Assembly: GCA_030608865.1 (NCBI GenBank)
Contig: JAUWDI010000037.1
Span: 1-7,960, forward strand
Length of the DNA stretch: 7,960 bases
Reading direction: 5' to 3'
From: Anaerolineales bacterium
GTDB lineage: Bacteria > Chloroflexota > Anaerolineae > Anaerolineales > E44-bin32
The notes under the pieces were generated by a model. It was not told the DNA's origin. It searched no databases and saw only the letters and a list, made by a program, of their open reading frames with translations. Shown in pieces: positions 1-6,827 of this stretch. The first letter of the stretch is position 1; every line of letters begins with the position of its first letter. The position numbers and the translations under genes were made by a program.

Positions 1-679
1 CATTAATGCTTTCCCGGGAACGCGCTAGATAAAAAGGGCAGATATCGATCAATGAGCAGCGCTCGCATTGTGGGGAACGGGCATGGCAAATCTCGCGCCC
101 ATGACGGATAAGGTTGAGATGAACATCATAATACATCGCAGGATCGAAAAGTGCTGCAAGATGGTTGTGTGCTTGCTCGGCGGAAATATTGTCGGGGCGT
201 AAACCCAGACGCCCTGTCAGGCGGTATATGTGTGTGTCTACGGGGAAAGCCGGTTTACCGAGTGAGAAGAGCAGCACAATAGCCGCGGTCTTTGGGCCGA
301 CTCCTTTGAAGCGAAGTAGCCATTCCTTCGCCTGTTCAAGCGGTAGATCTTCCAGGAAGTCCAGACTGAGATCGCCGTGTTCTTCGGTAATCTGCTGTAG
401 GGCGAGCTGGATCCGAGGTCCTTTTTGATTGGCAAGACCCGCGGAGCGAATGGCTGCAATAACGCCGGTCGGCTCCGCGTCTCGCACTTCCTCCCAAGTA
501 ACGAAGCTCTTCCGCAAGGCTTCGAAAGCGCGGTCGCGATTTGTGTCGGTTGTGTTTTGAGAGAGGATTGTGGAGACTAACTCGTCGAGCGGTGGTAATC
601 GATTGCGCCAGACCGGCTGGCCATATGTCTCCAGTAGAACAGAGCGCACTTCGATCGCACGTTTCTTCGGTGATTTCAC
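1..679 (-). CDS. nth: Endonuclease III, DNA glycosylase/AP lyase (3'-truncated by window edge)
   Basis: Base-excision repair enzyme that removes oxidised pyrimidines and cleaves at AP sites. I translated it by hand from a GTG at 679; 226 codons are visible with no stop before the edge, so only the extreme C-terminus is missing. The N-terminal helices include LSQNTTDTNRDRAF (residues 39-52). The helix-hairpin-helix is FKGVGPKTAA (124-133), with the expected Schiff-base lysine K130. VDTHIYR (147-153) carries the expected catalytic D148. Four cysteines at 198, 205, 208 and 214 give the C-x6-C-x2-C-x5-C pattern of the family's [4Fe-4S] cluster. K to D spacing (18) and cysteine spacing match E. 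coli Nth as I remember it. The GTG was chosen because a TATAAT lies six bases upstream and there is no clear SD. It follows galE by 22 bases. Function is very likely; the exact start is slightly uncertain. Confidence 0.93.
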   Translation of the reverse strand, partial: MKSPKKRAIEVRSVLLETYGQPVWRNRLPPLDELVSTILSQNTTDTNRDRAFEALRKSFVTWEEVRDAEPTGVIAAIRSAGLANQKGPRIQLALQQITEEHGDLSLDFLEDLPLEQAKEWLLRFKGVGPKTAAIVLLFSLGKPAFPVDTHIYRLTGRLGLRPDNISAEQAHNHLAALFDPAMYYDVHLNLIRHGREICHARSPQCERCSLIDICPFYLARSRESIN

Positions 680-685
680 CTCGCG

Positions 686-712
686 ATTATACCCCCGCGA
701 ACTATTGCCCAA
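686..712 (-). promoter_or_regulatory. Probable promoter for leaderless nth transcript
   Basis: On the minus strand a perfect TATAAT lies at 691-686, and the nth GTG begins at 679, six bases later. That spacing puts the expected transcription start at or next to the start codon, which suggests a leaderless mRNA. A weak -35 (TTGGGC, 712-707) sits 15 bases upstream, inside the last codons of galE. The -10 match is seen directly; promoter activity is inferred. Readthrough from galE is also possible, because the gap is only 22 bases. Confidence 0.55.
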
Positions 713-1691
713 CTCGTGTCTTGTAACCCTGTGGATGGGATCTGTGCCATTCCCAAGAGCTGGCGATGATCTGCTCGAGCTCGGGGTACTTTGGCGACCA
801 ACCGAGTTCGCGCTGGATTTTCTCGGAGCTTGCCACGAGTCGGGGGGCATCGCCAGGCCGTCGGGGAGCATCAAGGGTCGAGATCTCGTGTTCTGTAATA
901 TGCCGGGATACTTCGATGACCTCACGGACGGAGTAGCCGGCCCCGTTCCCAAGGTTGTACACTAAACGGCCCTGGTCATCGAGTGCCGCTAAGCAGAGCA
1001 AGTGAGCATCGATGAGATCGGCGATGTGGATGTAATCTCGGATGCAAGTGCCATCTGGTGTTGGGTAGTCATTGCCAAAGATTTTGATTTCAGCCCGCTG
1101 GCCAAGGGCGACCTGCAGGACAAGTGGGATGAGATGGCTTTCGGGTTGATGCGCCTCGCCACGATCGGGAAGAGCGCCAGCGGCGTTGAAGTAGCGCAGC
1201 GCGGCATAGCGCAAGCCGTGTATCTGGTGATACCACTCGAGAGTCTGCTCGATCATCAGCTTGGTTTGACCGTATACGTTTGATGGACCAAGGGGCGACT
1301 CTTCCGAGAGGGGTTGGTCGCTCGAGGCATATACCGCTGCCGTAGAAGAGAGCACGAAACGCTTAACGTTGGCGCGAATACAGGCTTCGATCAAGCCCAC
1401 CGAGAGCACAAGATTATTGCGGAAATATTTTCCGGGGTTCGTCATGCTCTCGCCCGCTTCAATAAAGGCGGAGAAATGCATCACCGCGTCGTATTGTTCC
1501 GCGTTTAGTGCAGCATCAAGCGCGGCACGGTCGCCGAGGTCGGCTTGGATAAACCGGGCCTCGTGCGGGATGGCTTCACGATGTCCTGTAACCAGGGAGT
1601 CGAAAACGGTCACCGAATGTCCAGCCTGTAATAAAGTTGAGGCGGCAGCAGATCCAATGTAACCCGCGCCTCCCGTCAAGAAGATGTTCAT
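702..1691 (-). CDS. galE: UDP-glucose 4-epimerase
   Basis: Interconverts UDP-glucose and UDP-galactose in the cytoplasm, feeding galactose use (Leloir pathway) and glycan or lipopolysaccharide precursors. The protein has 329 aa, normal for the family, and is an extended short-chain dehydrogenase. The N-terminal Rossmann motif is GGAGYIGS (residues 7-14) for NAD. D31 ends strand 2 and D51 follows as in GalE. HFSAFIEAGESM (72-83) matches the GalE NAD and substrate region. SSTAAVY (115-121) supplies the catalytic Ser/Thr (T117 aligns with S124 of E. coli GalE). Y140 and K144 form the YxxxK catalytic pair. RYFNAAGA and DGTCIRDYIHIADL are typical of the substrate domain. An SD, GGAG (1703-1700), sits eight bases before the ATG. 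It lies 84 bases after pcrA. Epimerases acting on related UDP-sugars cannot be told apart by sequence alone. Confidence 0.92.
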   Translation of the reverse strand: MNIFLTGGAGYIGSAAASTLLQAGHSVTVFDSLVTGHREAIPHEARFIQADLGDRAALDAALNAEQYDAVMHFSAFIEAGESMTNPGKYFRNNLVLSVGLIEACIRANVKRFVLSSTAAVYASSDQPLSEESPLGPSNVYGQTKLMIEQTLEWYHQIHGLRYAALRYFNAAGALPDRGEAHQPESHLIPLVLQVALGQRAEIKIFGNDYPTPDGTCIRDYIHIADLIDAHLLCLAALDDQGRLVYNLGNGAGYSVREVIEVSRHITEHEISTLDAPRRPGDAPRLVASSEKIQRELGWSPKYPELEQIIASSWEWHRSHPQGYKTRVGQ

Positions 1692-1735
1692 CTCTAAATC
1701 TCCAGTGAAGTTAAGAATGGGTGTGCATCGTAGCG

Positions 1736-1760
1736 AGAGAACCTGAACACATTGTTCTCT
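1736..1760 (-). repeat. Inverted repeat in the pcrA-galE spacer
   Basis: Perfect 7-bp arms AGAGAAC and GTTCTCT are separated by 11 bases. On the minus strand the element follows the pcrA stop and precedes the galE SD by about 33 bases. No T-run follows, so it is not a convincing terminator. It could be an operator or an mRNA hairpin affecting galE. Arms of this size can also occur by chance. Confidence 0.3.
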
Positions 1761-1775
1761 ATATCTTGAAAAACT

Positions 1776-3953
1776 TCAACCATCAAGAATTTCCAATTGC
1801 GCCATTGAGGCGTCAAGGTGCTTGGTTCCAATCTCCTCAAACTCGATGCTAACCTCCTCATCATCGTGGTCGATCCGCGTGGACATGACGATGCCCTCGC
1901 CGAAGACTTTGTGCCGAACACGCATCCCTGATTTAAATTGAGGCTCGAGCGGGATTTTTGGGGTCAGATCCCAGGTCGTCTTCTGTTTATAGGATGTCTG
2001 TTCCCAGCTCTGGGAGCCAAGAAGATCGCCGTCCAAGAGCCCTGGTGGAATGTTGTGCAAGAAGCGTGAGGGTTCGCTCAACGTGGAAGGGCCAGCGATG
2101 CGGCGGCGAAATGTACGCAGGAGGTACAAGCGATCTTTTGTGCGTGTTACACCAACGTAAAGCAGGCGCCTTTCCTCTGCCATGGCTTCCGGGTCATCGA
2201 AGGAGCGTTGGTGAGGTAAGACACCATCGTTCAGCCCGATAATGATCACTACCGGGAATTCCAACCCCTTTGCGGCGTGCAGGGTTAGCAGGGTAGGTGC
2301 GTTCTGTTCCTCAGACAAGGTGTCCTGGTCGGAGATGAGGGCGATGCTTTCGAGGAAAGATGCCAGGTCGACGTCTTCAAAATCATAGGCCACCCGCCGC
2401 AGTTCCTGAATGTTCTCCCAACGGGCTTCGCCTTCTTCGGTTCCGTCGTCGATGTATGCCCGGTAGCTGGTCTCTTCGAGGATGAGATCGATGAGAGAGA
2501 CAAGGCCGCTGTTCTCTTTCATCTCGATCCAACGAAGCCAGGATTCAGCGAAGCTGATCAGCGCGCGTCGGGCACGCGGGTTGAAAATATCCATCAAGGC
2601 AGGATCTTTGTCGCGGGCAAGAGCGAACAGGATCTCCGCCGGATCGACATCGCGCTTCTGGGAACTCTCGAGCAAGAGCTCGACGGTTTTTGCGCCGATG
2701 CCGCGCGGAGGTGTGTTTAGCGCCCGCAGCAGGCTGACGCGATCGACGGGGTTGTGAATCAAACGTAAGTATGCGATCAGATCCTTGATCTCTCGACGGC
2801 CATAGAAGCGCTGTGCGCCAACGATGCGGTAAGACAGGCCGGCGCGCAGGAATGCTTCCTCCAGGGCTCGGGATTGAGCATTTGTGCGGTACATCACGGC
2901 GCAATCTCCGGGATCAACCTCGCCAGCAAGGGTCAGGGTTGCGATGATCTCCACTGCGAAATCGGCCTCATCGTTTTCGTTGTAGGATTCGTGAAGGACA
3001 ACGGGGGTCCCGGAGCCCCGATCTGTAAATAGCAGCTTCCGCTGACGACCAGGGTTGCGGTCAATCACCGCGGTGGCAACATCCAAAACGGTCTGGGTGG
3101 ATCTATAGTTTTGCTCGAGGAGGATCGTGCGCGCTTGAGGGTAGTCCTCTTGAAAGCGATGCACATTGCGGTAATCGGCCCCTCGCCAGCGGTAGATAGA
3201 CTGGTCAGGATCGCCGACGACGAACAGATCTGGATTTTCCCCCGCCAACAGGCGCAGCAACGAATATTGCGCGGTGTTGGTATCCTGAAACTCATCAACG
3301 AGGAGGTGTTGGAAACGTCGCCGGTAGGCGCTTCGTAGATCATCGTGATCTCGCAGCAGGCGATAAACCCAGAAAAGCAGATCGTCGAAATCTAGAGCGT
3401 TATTCGCCAGCAAAGCCTGTTGGTAGCGCTCATACACCAGGCGCACGACTTCGTTTGCGTATGTATCGGTGTTGAAGTCTTCCAGCTCGATCAGTTCATT
3501 TTTTGCTTTTGAGATTGCATTCAGAATACGCCCCGGCCGCGTCTGTTTAGGATCAAGTCGCAAATCCTTAATTGCCTCTCGAACCAGGGACTGTTGATCG
3601 GAGTCATCATAGATCACATAGTCGCGCGTTAGCGGCAGATAATCGGCTTCCTGGCGGATGATGCGTGCACAAAGAGCATGGAAGGTGCCCAGGTTCGGCA
3701 ATCCGCCCCCTGCATTCGTGTCATGTGCAAGCAGTTCCTGCACCCGTTTGCTCATCTCTTTGGCGGCCTTGTTTGTGAAGGTGACGGCGACAATCGACCG
3801 CGGTACTACCCCCATTGCAGTGATGAGCTGGACCACGCGGTGGGTTAGGACGCGCGTCTTCCCGGAACCTGGTCCAGCAAGCACCAGAACCGGCCCGAGG
3901 GGAGCGGTGACCGCTTCAATTTGGGATGAGTTTAAATTAGCGGACAGGTCCAT
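1776..3953 (-). CDS. pcrA: ATP-dependent DNA helicase, PcrA/UvrD type
   Basis: Superfamily 1A 3'-5' DNA helicase acting in nucleotide-excision and mismatch repair, in replication restart, and in backtracking of stalled RNA polymerase. All motifs appear in order in 725 aa: Q motif LNSSQIEAV (7-15), Walker A AGPGSGKT (26-33), Ia VTFTNKAAKEM (57-67), Walker B LLVDEFQDT (217-225), III VVGDPDQSIYRWRGAD (245-260), IV LEQNYRS (279-285), V TLHAAKGLEF (557-566), and VI ERRLLYVGVTRTKDRL (594-609). A C-terminal segment, about 676-722, with VRHKVFGEGIV resembles the Tudor-like RNA-polymerase-binding domain of PcrA/UvrD. That domain, with the length, argues against Rep. The ATG at 3953 has only a weak, distant AGG upstream. 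The gene follows the DUF711 gene by 42 bases and precedes galE by 84. PcrA and UvrD are the same orthologous group in practice, so the symbol is a convention. Confidence 0.95.
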   Translation of the reverse strand: MDLSANLNSSQIEAVTAPLGPVLVLAGPGSGKTRVLTHRVVQLITAMGVVPRSIVAVTFTNKAAKEMSKRVQELLAHDTNAGGGLPNLGTFHALCARIIRQEADYLPLTRDYVIYDDSDQQSLVREAIKDLRLDPKQTRPGRILNAISKAKNELIELEDFNTDTYANEVVRLVYERYQQALLANNALDFDDLLFWVYRLLRDHDDLRSAYRRRFQHLLVDEFQDTNTAQYSLLRLLAGENPDLFVVGDPDQSIYRWRGADYRNVHRFQEDYPQARTILLEQNYRSTQTVLDVATAVIDRNPGRQRKLLFTDRGSGTPVVLHESYNENDEADFAVEIIATLTLAGEVDPGDCAVMYRTNAQSRALEEAFLRAGLSYRIVGAQRFYGRREIKDLIAYLRLIHNPVDRVSLLRALNTPPRGIGAKTVELLLESSQKRDVDPAEILFALARDKDPALMDIFNPRARRALISFAESWLRWIEMKENSGLVSLIDLILEETSYRAYIDDGTEEGEARWENIQELRRVAYDFEDVDLASFLESIALISDQDTLSEEQNAPTLLTLHAAKGLEFPVVIIIGLNDGVLPHQRSFDDPEAMAEERRLLYVGVTRTKDRLYLLRTFRRRIAGPSTLSEPSRFLHNIPPGLLDGDLLGSQSWEQTSYKQKTTWDLTPKIPLEPQFKSGMRVRHKVFGEGIVMSTRIDHDDEEVSIEFEEIGTKHLDASMAQLEILDG

Positions 3954-3995
3954 TATGAGTTTTGACCTTTGTGGTTGCCTGGTCGGCTGAATACA

Positions 3996-5228
3996 TTAAG
4001 TGATGTTATCAAATTTAAAAGGGCCGATGTCGAGCGTGTCAGAGCTATCGAGAAGGCCGGTGAGAGGCGTATCAGGGAGCGGCAGAACTCGACTATCCGC
4101 AAAGTAGGGAAAATCAAAATGAACCGCGTCCCCGGCGGATTTTCCGGGAATGGGCATGAGCCGTGCTGTGAGTGGCTTGGTGTGGCGTAGGCCGATTGCG
4201 CCGAGGTCGAGAAGAAGCCCGGTTAATGCTTCTGTGCTCGCATCTCCCGGAAGTGGGATGGTGTCTAGACCGGTTCCGCAAAGAGTGGAGTAGAGCAGTA
4301 AATCGGCGATCGTAAGGATCCCTTCACTGGCGCGCGCAGCTAGGACGGTATCCTCCAGAACAGGAAGGAAGAGTCCACAAAAGCCCGCGCGTTGGAATTG
4401 GGCGCTATCAAGGCAGTCGGTCAAGAAGGCTGCCGCTGCTGCGCTGCCAGAATGTCCGAAAGCGGATGCTCCGATTATCTCGAGCGCCGTGCCGATCGAG
4501 CGTTGTGATTCGGGATATGGGGCGAAGGAGAAATCGACTCCAAGGAAGCGAAAATCATGATCGCTGGCGATGGCATCGGTGACCCGGACGAGGTTTGCTG
4601 CATGCGTCTCGATTGCCGCAACCAGTTGTTTCTTCGCCGATTGGGGCGAATCCGCGTCTTTGACAACGCTGACGGCGAGATCGGCTGATTCGGTAGCGAT
4701 CGCAAGTGAGGGCGGTCCGCCGCGGTGATACGCTGCGGGGAAGAAAGGGACGCCTGAGGGTACATTGACCAGCGCGGCGAAGCGTAAGTTCCCAAAACCG
4801 TCGTCGCCTATGGTTGATATCTCCTGGATGGCTCGAGCACACGCCCGCGCCGCCGTGAGCGATAACCCGACTGTTGGATCCGCATAGAGTCCGGAGGAGA
4901 AGACCGTATCCGTTGCCGCCAACAATTTTGGCAGTATACGAAAACCATCCGGCTCATCGGGCAGGGCGGGCCCTATCGCCGCATAATCGATGCCCTGAAT
5001 GAATATTTCAGCTTCAAGCCGGCGAGCCAGGTCTGGTCGATCGGCAGGTGCAACCGGGGTTGACATCTCTGAAGGCGGCGGCGTAGCAATGCGTAGAGTC
5101 TGAACATCAAAGCCTGTGTCCTGAAGCGCCGATCGACAATCTTTCAGGCAGTGGGCTGTTTTAGCGATGAAATCGGTATCGATTGGCCAACCCGGATCGA
5201 TGAAGCCGGTGATCGCGCGAATCTTCAT
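3996..5228 (-). CDS. DUF711 (UPF0210-like) family protein, function unknown
   Basis: A 410-aa soluble protein with no signal peptide or membrane segment. I recognise the DUF711 family (PF05167) from a series of blocks: MKIRAIT at the start, PFFPAAYH (161-168), FLGVDFSFAPYP (228-239), the Gly-rich FGHSGSAAAAAFLTD (257-271), GFCGLFLPVLEDTVLA (282-297), YSTLCGTGLDTIPLPGD (313-329) and RLMPIPGKSAGD (356-367). No enzymatic role is established that I know of. I recall a structure from this family being grouped with the pyruvate formate-lyase-like barrel fold, but there is no glycyl-radical motif here, and I could not check that. The start ATG overlaps the TrmH stop as ATGA, with GAGGA five bases upstream, so translation is probably coupled. 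At 410 aa it is somewhat shorter than the roughly 450 aa I remember as typical. Family assignment is fairly sure; function is not known. Confidence 0.82.
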   Translation of the reverse strand: MKIRAITGFIDPGWPIDTDFIAKTAHCLKDCRSALQDTGFDVQTLRIATPPPSEMSTPVAPADRPDLARRLEAEIFIQGIDYAAIGPALPDEPDGFRILPKLLAATDTVFSSGLYADPTVGLSLTAARACARAIQEISTIGDDGFGNLRFAALVNVPSGVPFFPAAYHRGGPPSLAIATESADLAVSVVKDADSPQSAKKQLVAAIETHAANLVRVTDAIASDHDFRFLGVDFSFAPYPESQRSIGTALEIIGASAFGHSGSAAAAAFLTDCLDSAQFQRAGFCGLFLPVLEDTVLAARASEGILTIADLLLYSTLCGTGLDTIPLPGDASTEALTGLLLDLGAIGLRHTKPLTARLMPIPGKSAGDAVHFDFPYFADSRVLPLPDTPLTGLLDSSDTLDIGPFKFDNIT

Positions 5229-5998
5229 TCTTTTCCTCGGATTCGGGCAATTTCGAACAGGATAACCGCAGCGGCGACAGAGGCGTTCAATGACTCGGTC
5301 GAATCTTGCATGGGAATGTGTGTGCTGCCTTTAGCGATGGAGCGAAGTTCATCGCTGGGGCCGTGGGCTTCGCTCCCGATCACGATCGCGGAAGGCTTGC
5401 CCCAATCCACATCGTAGTATGGAAGCCCCAAGCCAACTTCAGCGACCCAAACATCCATTCCGCGAAGGTGGTTTTCGATCTCAGAAGTTTGCTCTTGGAT
5501 AATGGGGATGTGGAAATGTGCTCCCATGGCGCCGCGCACAACTTTGGGGTTAAAGGGGTCAACTGTGCCCGGGTTGAGGAAAACGGCTTCGACGCCCGCT
5601 GCTTGCGCAGTGCGCAAGATCGTTCCGAGATTGCCGGGATCGGAAACTCGGTCTGCGACAAGCGCCAGGCTAAGATTGGCAGGAGGTGTAGAGGAGGGAA
5701 AGGGAAGAACCGCAAGAAGCCCTTGTGGGGATTCTGTGTCGGAACAGGCCTTCATAACCCGCTCAGAGACTTCTTCGGCCTCTGCTCCTAGATGGATCAA
5801 CGCATCTATTAGACGCGGGTTATCTTGCTTGAATGCGTCCGTGTATAAAACGAGTTTTGCGGGTGAGCGGGAGGAAACAACCTCGTTTGCTAATCGAGTG
5901 CCCTCAATGATAAAGAGGCCTTCACGCTTGCGGGCGCGCCGCTTACTTTGCAGTGCTCGCACCCACTGCACGCGTTGATTGGACGTTGATGTAATCAT
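5225..5998 (-). CDS. TrmH/SpoU-family RNA 2'-O-ribose methyltransferase
   Basis: SPOUT-fold S-adenosylmethionine enzyme expected to methylate a ribose 2'-OH in 23S rRNA or tRNA. Counting from the ATG at 5998 (257 aa), the start MITSTSNQRV and GLFIIEG (27-33) belong to the N-terminal L30e-like substrate-binding region. Motif 1 is VADRVSDPGNLGTILRTA (114-131) with the conserved N123 and R129. Motif 2 is IGSEAHGPSDEL (207-218). Motif 3 is HIPMQDSTESLNASVAAA (227-244), which helps form the knotted cofactor pocket. The ATG was chosen because family members begin there, but it lacks an SD. The frame stays open upstream through a GTG (6076) to a strong SD at 6104-6098, so a longer form is possible. 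It overlaps the DUF711 start by four bases. The target base cannot be told from sequence (RlmB-, TrmH- and TsnR-like all fit), so no symbol is given. Confidence 0.9.
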   Translation of the reverse strand: MITSTSNQRVQWVRALQSKRRARKREGLFIIEGTRLANEVVSSRSPAKLVLYTDAFKQDNPRLIDALIHLGAEAEEVSERVMKACSDTESPQGLLAVLPFPSSTPPANLSLALVADRVSDPGNLGTILRTAQAAGVEAVFLNPGTVDPFNPKVVRGAMGAHFHIPIIQEQTSEIENHLRGMDVWVAEVGLGLPYYDVDWGKPSAIVIGSEAHGPSDELRSIAKGSTHIPMQDSTESLNASVAAAVILFEIARIRGKE

Positions 5999-6097
5999 TG
6001 CGCGGCGCCGTGGATTAAGCAGAATGTTCGCCCTTGGGGTAGCGTCTGCTGCAATACCTGCGTTGTCATACAGCACTCCAGGCAGTTCTATATTGTT

Positions 6098-6115
6098 CCC
6101 CTCCGTTTGATTGTA
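6098..6115 (-). promoter_or_regulatory. Possible -10 box and strong SD upstream of trmH
   Basis: On the minus strand TACAAT (6115-6110) precedes GGAGGGG (6104-6098). No good -35 is visible about 17 bases further up. The SD lies more than 90 bases before the ATG preferred for trmH. However, it is in register with an ATA codon (6091-6089), in frame with trmH, six bases after the SD. It may drive a longer TrmH, a coupled leader peptide, or nothing. The motifs are seen; their roles are inferred. Confidence 0.35.
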
Positions 6116-6122
6116 TCACTCC

Positions 6123-6144
6123 GCCCGGAGCTGAACCTCCGGGC
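6123..6144. repeat. 8-bp perfect hairpin
   Basis: The arms GCCCGGAG and CTCCGGGC are separated by six bases (CTGAAC). No T-run follows on either strand, so terminator function is doubtful. It lies 13 bases from the larger palindrome at 6158-6190 and shares the string AACCTCC with it, so the two may belong to one composite element. Confidence 0.45.
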
Positions 6145-6157
6145 TTAACACGTAGCT

Positions 6158-6190
6158 AACCTCCCGCAGGTTTCGAACCTGCGGGAGGTT
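6158..6190. repeat. Perfect 15-bp palindrome with 3-base loop
   Basis: The arms AACCTCCCGCAGGTT and AACCTGCGGGAGGTT are perfectly complementary around TCG. On the plus strand the right arm ends in TTTAA, and on the minus strand in TTAGC, so neither side has a proper U-tract. It could be a factor-assisted bidirectional terminator or RNA-stabilising stem, or a copy of a dispersed palindromic repeat. The rplT operon already has a better terminator upstream. Confidence 0.7.
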
Positions 6191-6235
6191 TAAGTGAGGA
6201 TCTCATTTCTAACAGTGGCGCCATCAAAAGAATCG

Positions 6236-6270
6236 TCACAGGGATTTCTCGCTTCGCTCGAAATGACATT
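6236..6270. repeat. Dispersed-type imperfect palindromic element
   Basis: On the minus strand this contains TTTCGAGCGAAGCGAGAAA, flanked by TCA and TCCCTGTGA. I recall near-identical intergenic sequences scattered in many unrelated bacterial genomes, notably Chloroflexota and Bacteroidota. Only one copy is present in this window, so repeat status rests on memory and not on the sequence itself. Confidence 0.45.
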
Positions 6271-6340
6271 TAGTGGTGTGGAGCCCTTCCGGCAACTGAG
6301 GTATCCGCACTTATGGTACGTTTCCAACCTTTTTGAGGTA

Positions 6341-6366
6341 AACAAAAAGAGACGCGTATGCGTCCC
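6341..6366 (-). terminator. Intrinsic terminator of infC-rpmI-rplT operon
   Basis: Beginning 27 bases after the rplT stop, the minus strand reads GGGACGC-ATAC-GCGTCTC followed by TTTTTGTT. The stem is seven pairs including one G-U wobble, the loop is four bases, and the U-tract follows directly. Position and shape fit a rho-independent terminator. Confidence 0.8.
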
Positions 6367-6393
6367 TTATATGAACGAGATTGAAGTTGTTCG

Positions 6394-6744
6394 CTACCCT
6401 TTGGCCGCAGTCTTCACGACCTCGCTAAAAGCCTTTGGGTCACGAACGGCAAGATCGGCGAGGATCTTCCGGTTCAAACCTATACCCGATTTCTTCAAAT
6501 CGTAGATCAAACGGCTATAGGTAGTTCCATTGAGGCGCGCGGCGGCGTTGATGCGGGCAATCCAAAGACGACGCAGATCGCGTTTGCGGGTGCGGCGATC
6601 TCGATATGCATACCACAGGCTCTTTAGCATAGCCTCGTTGGCGCGACGGTATAAGGTGCTGCGAGAGCCGTACATTCCCTTGGTAAGTTTTATTACTTTC
6701 TTGTGGCGACGGCGTGTGATAGTTCCGCCTTTAACTCGTGGCAC
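6394..6744 (-). CDS. rplT: 50S ribosomal protein L20
   Basis: Early-assembly 23S rRNA-binding protein of the large subunit. In B. subtilis and E. coli, L20 also represses its own operon by binding mRNA. The 116 aa are the usual length. The basic N-terminal extension ([20 protein letters not shown]) is followed by [17 protein letters not shown] and the family signature around [16 protein letters not shown] (residues 56-71). The start is GTG at 6744, supported by AGGAG eight bases upstream and by the exact conserved N-terminus MPRVK. It follows rpmI by 83 bases, a spacer with two possible hairpins, and is the last gene before the terminator at 6366-6341. Confidence 0.97.
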   Translation of the reverse strand: MPRVKGGTITRRRHKKVIKLTKGMYGSRSTLYRRANEAMLKSLWYAYRDRRTRKRDLRRLWIARINAAARLNGTTYSRLIYDLKKSGIGLNRKILADLAVRDPKAFSEVVKTAAKG

Positions 6745-6774
6745 GTTTCACTCTCCTGTGGACCCCTGAGCGCC

Positions 6775-6810
6775 GATGTCTCTAGGACACCTGTTGTATG
6801 CACTCAACAG
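6775..6810 (-). promoter_or_regulatory. Possible paired hairpins in the rpmI-rplT spacer
   Basis: On the minus strand CTGTTG and CAACAG (6810-6805, 6796-6791) can form a 6-bp stem with an 8-base loop. Right after it GGTGTC and GACATC (6791-6786, 6780-6775) can form a 6-bp stem with one wobble and a 5-base loop. They share one base at 6791. Their place before the rplT SD would suit translational control by L20, but I see no specific match to a known L20 operator. Confidence 0.3.
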
Positions 6811-6827
6811 CCACAACAATGGGTAGG

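Larger units (their letters stand above)
5999..6340 (-). other. Intergenic region between rplT terminator and trmH
   Basis: About 340 bases with no convincing gene on either strand. Going from high to low coordinates it holds an imperfect palindrome (6236-6270), a perfect 15-bp palindrome (6158-6190), an 8-bp hairpin (6123-6144), a TACAAT box (6115-6110) and a GGAGGGG sequence (6104-6098). The part below 6098 is open in the trmH frame and could be leader or an N-terminal extension. Confidence 0.6.

Noticed and set aside
570..965. Plus-strand open frame of 131 codons
   Set aside because: Antisense shadow of the well-supported galE and nth genes, with no family resemblance.
2545..2904. Minus-strand open frame of 119 codons in another frame inside pcrA
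   Set aside because: Lies entirely within the helicase gene and shows no domain or start signal.
5306..5978. Two long plus-strand open frames opposite trmH
   Set aside because: Antisense to a gene with all SPOUT motifs; compositions are those of a mirrored coding sequence.
6150..6195. tRNA-like arm: GGTTCGAAACC resembles a T-arm and loop
   Set aside because: The pairing continues into a 15-bp stem, and no acceptor, D or anticodon arms can be placed around it.
6194..6505. Plus-strand open frame of 103 codons
   Set aside because: It runs through the palindromic repeat and terminator and then antisense to rplT; no SD or recognisable domain.
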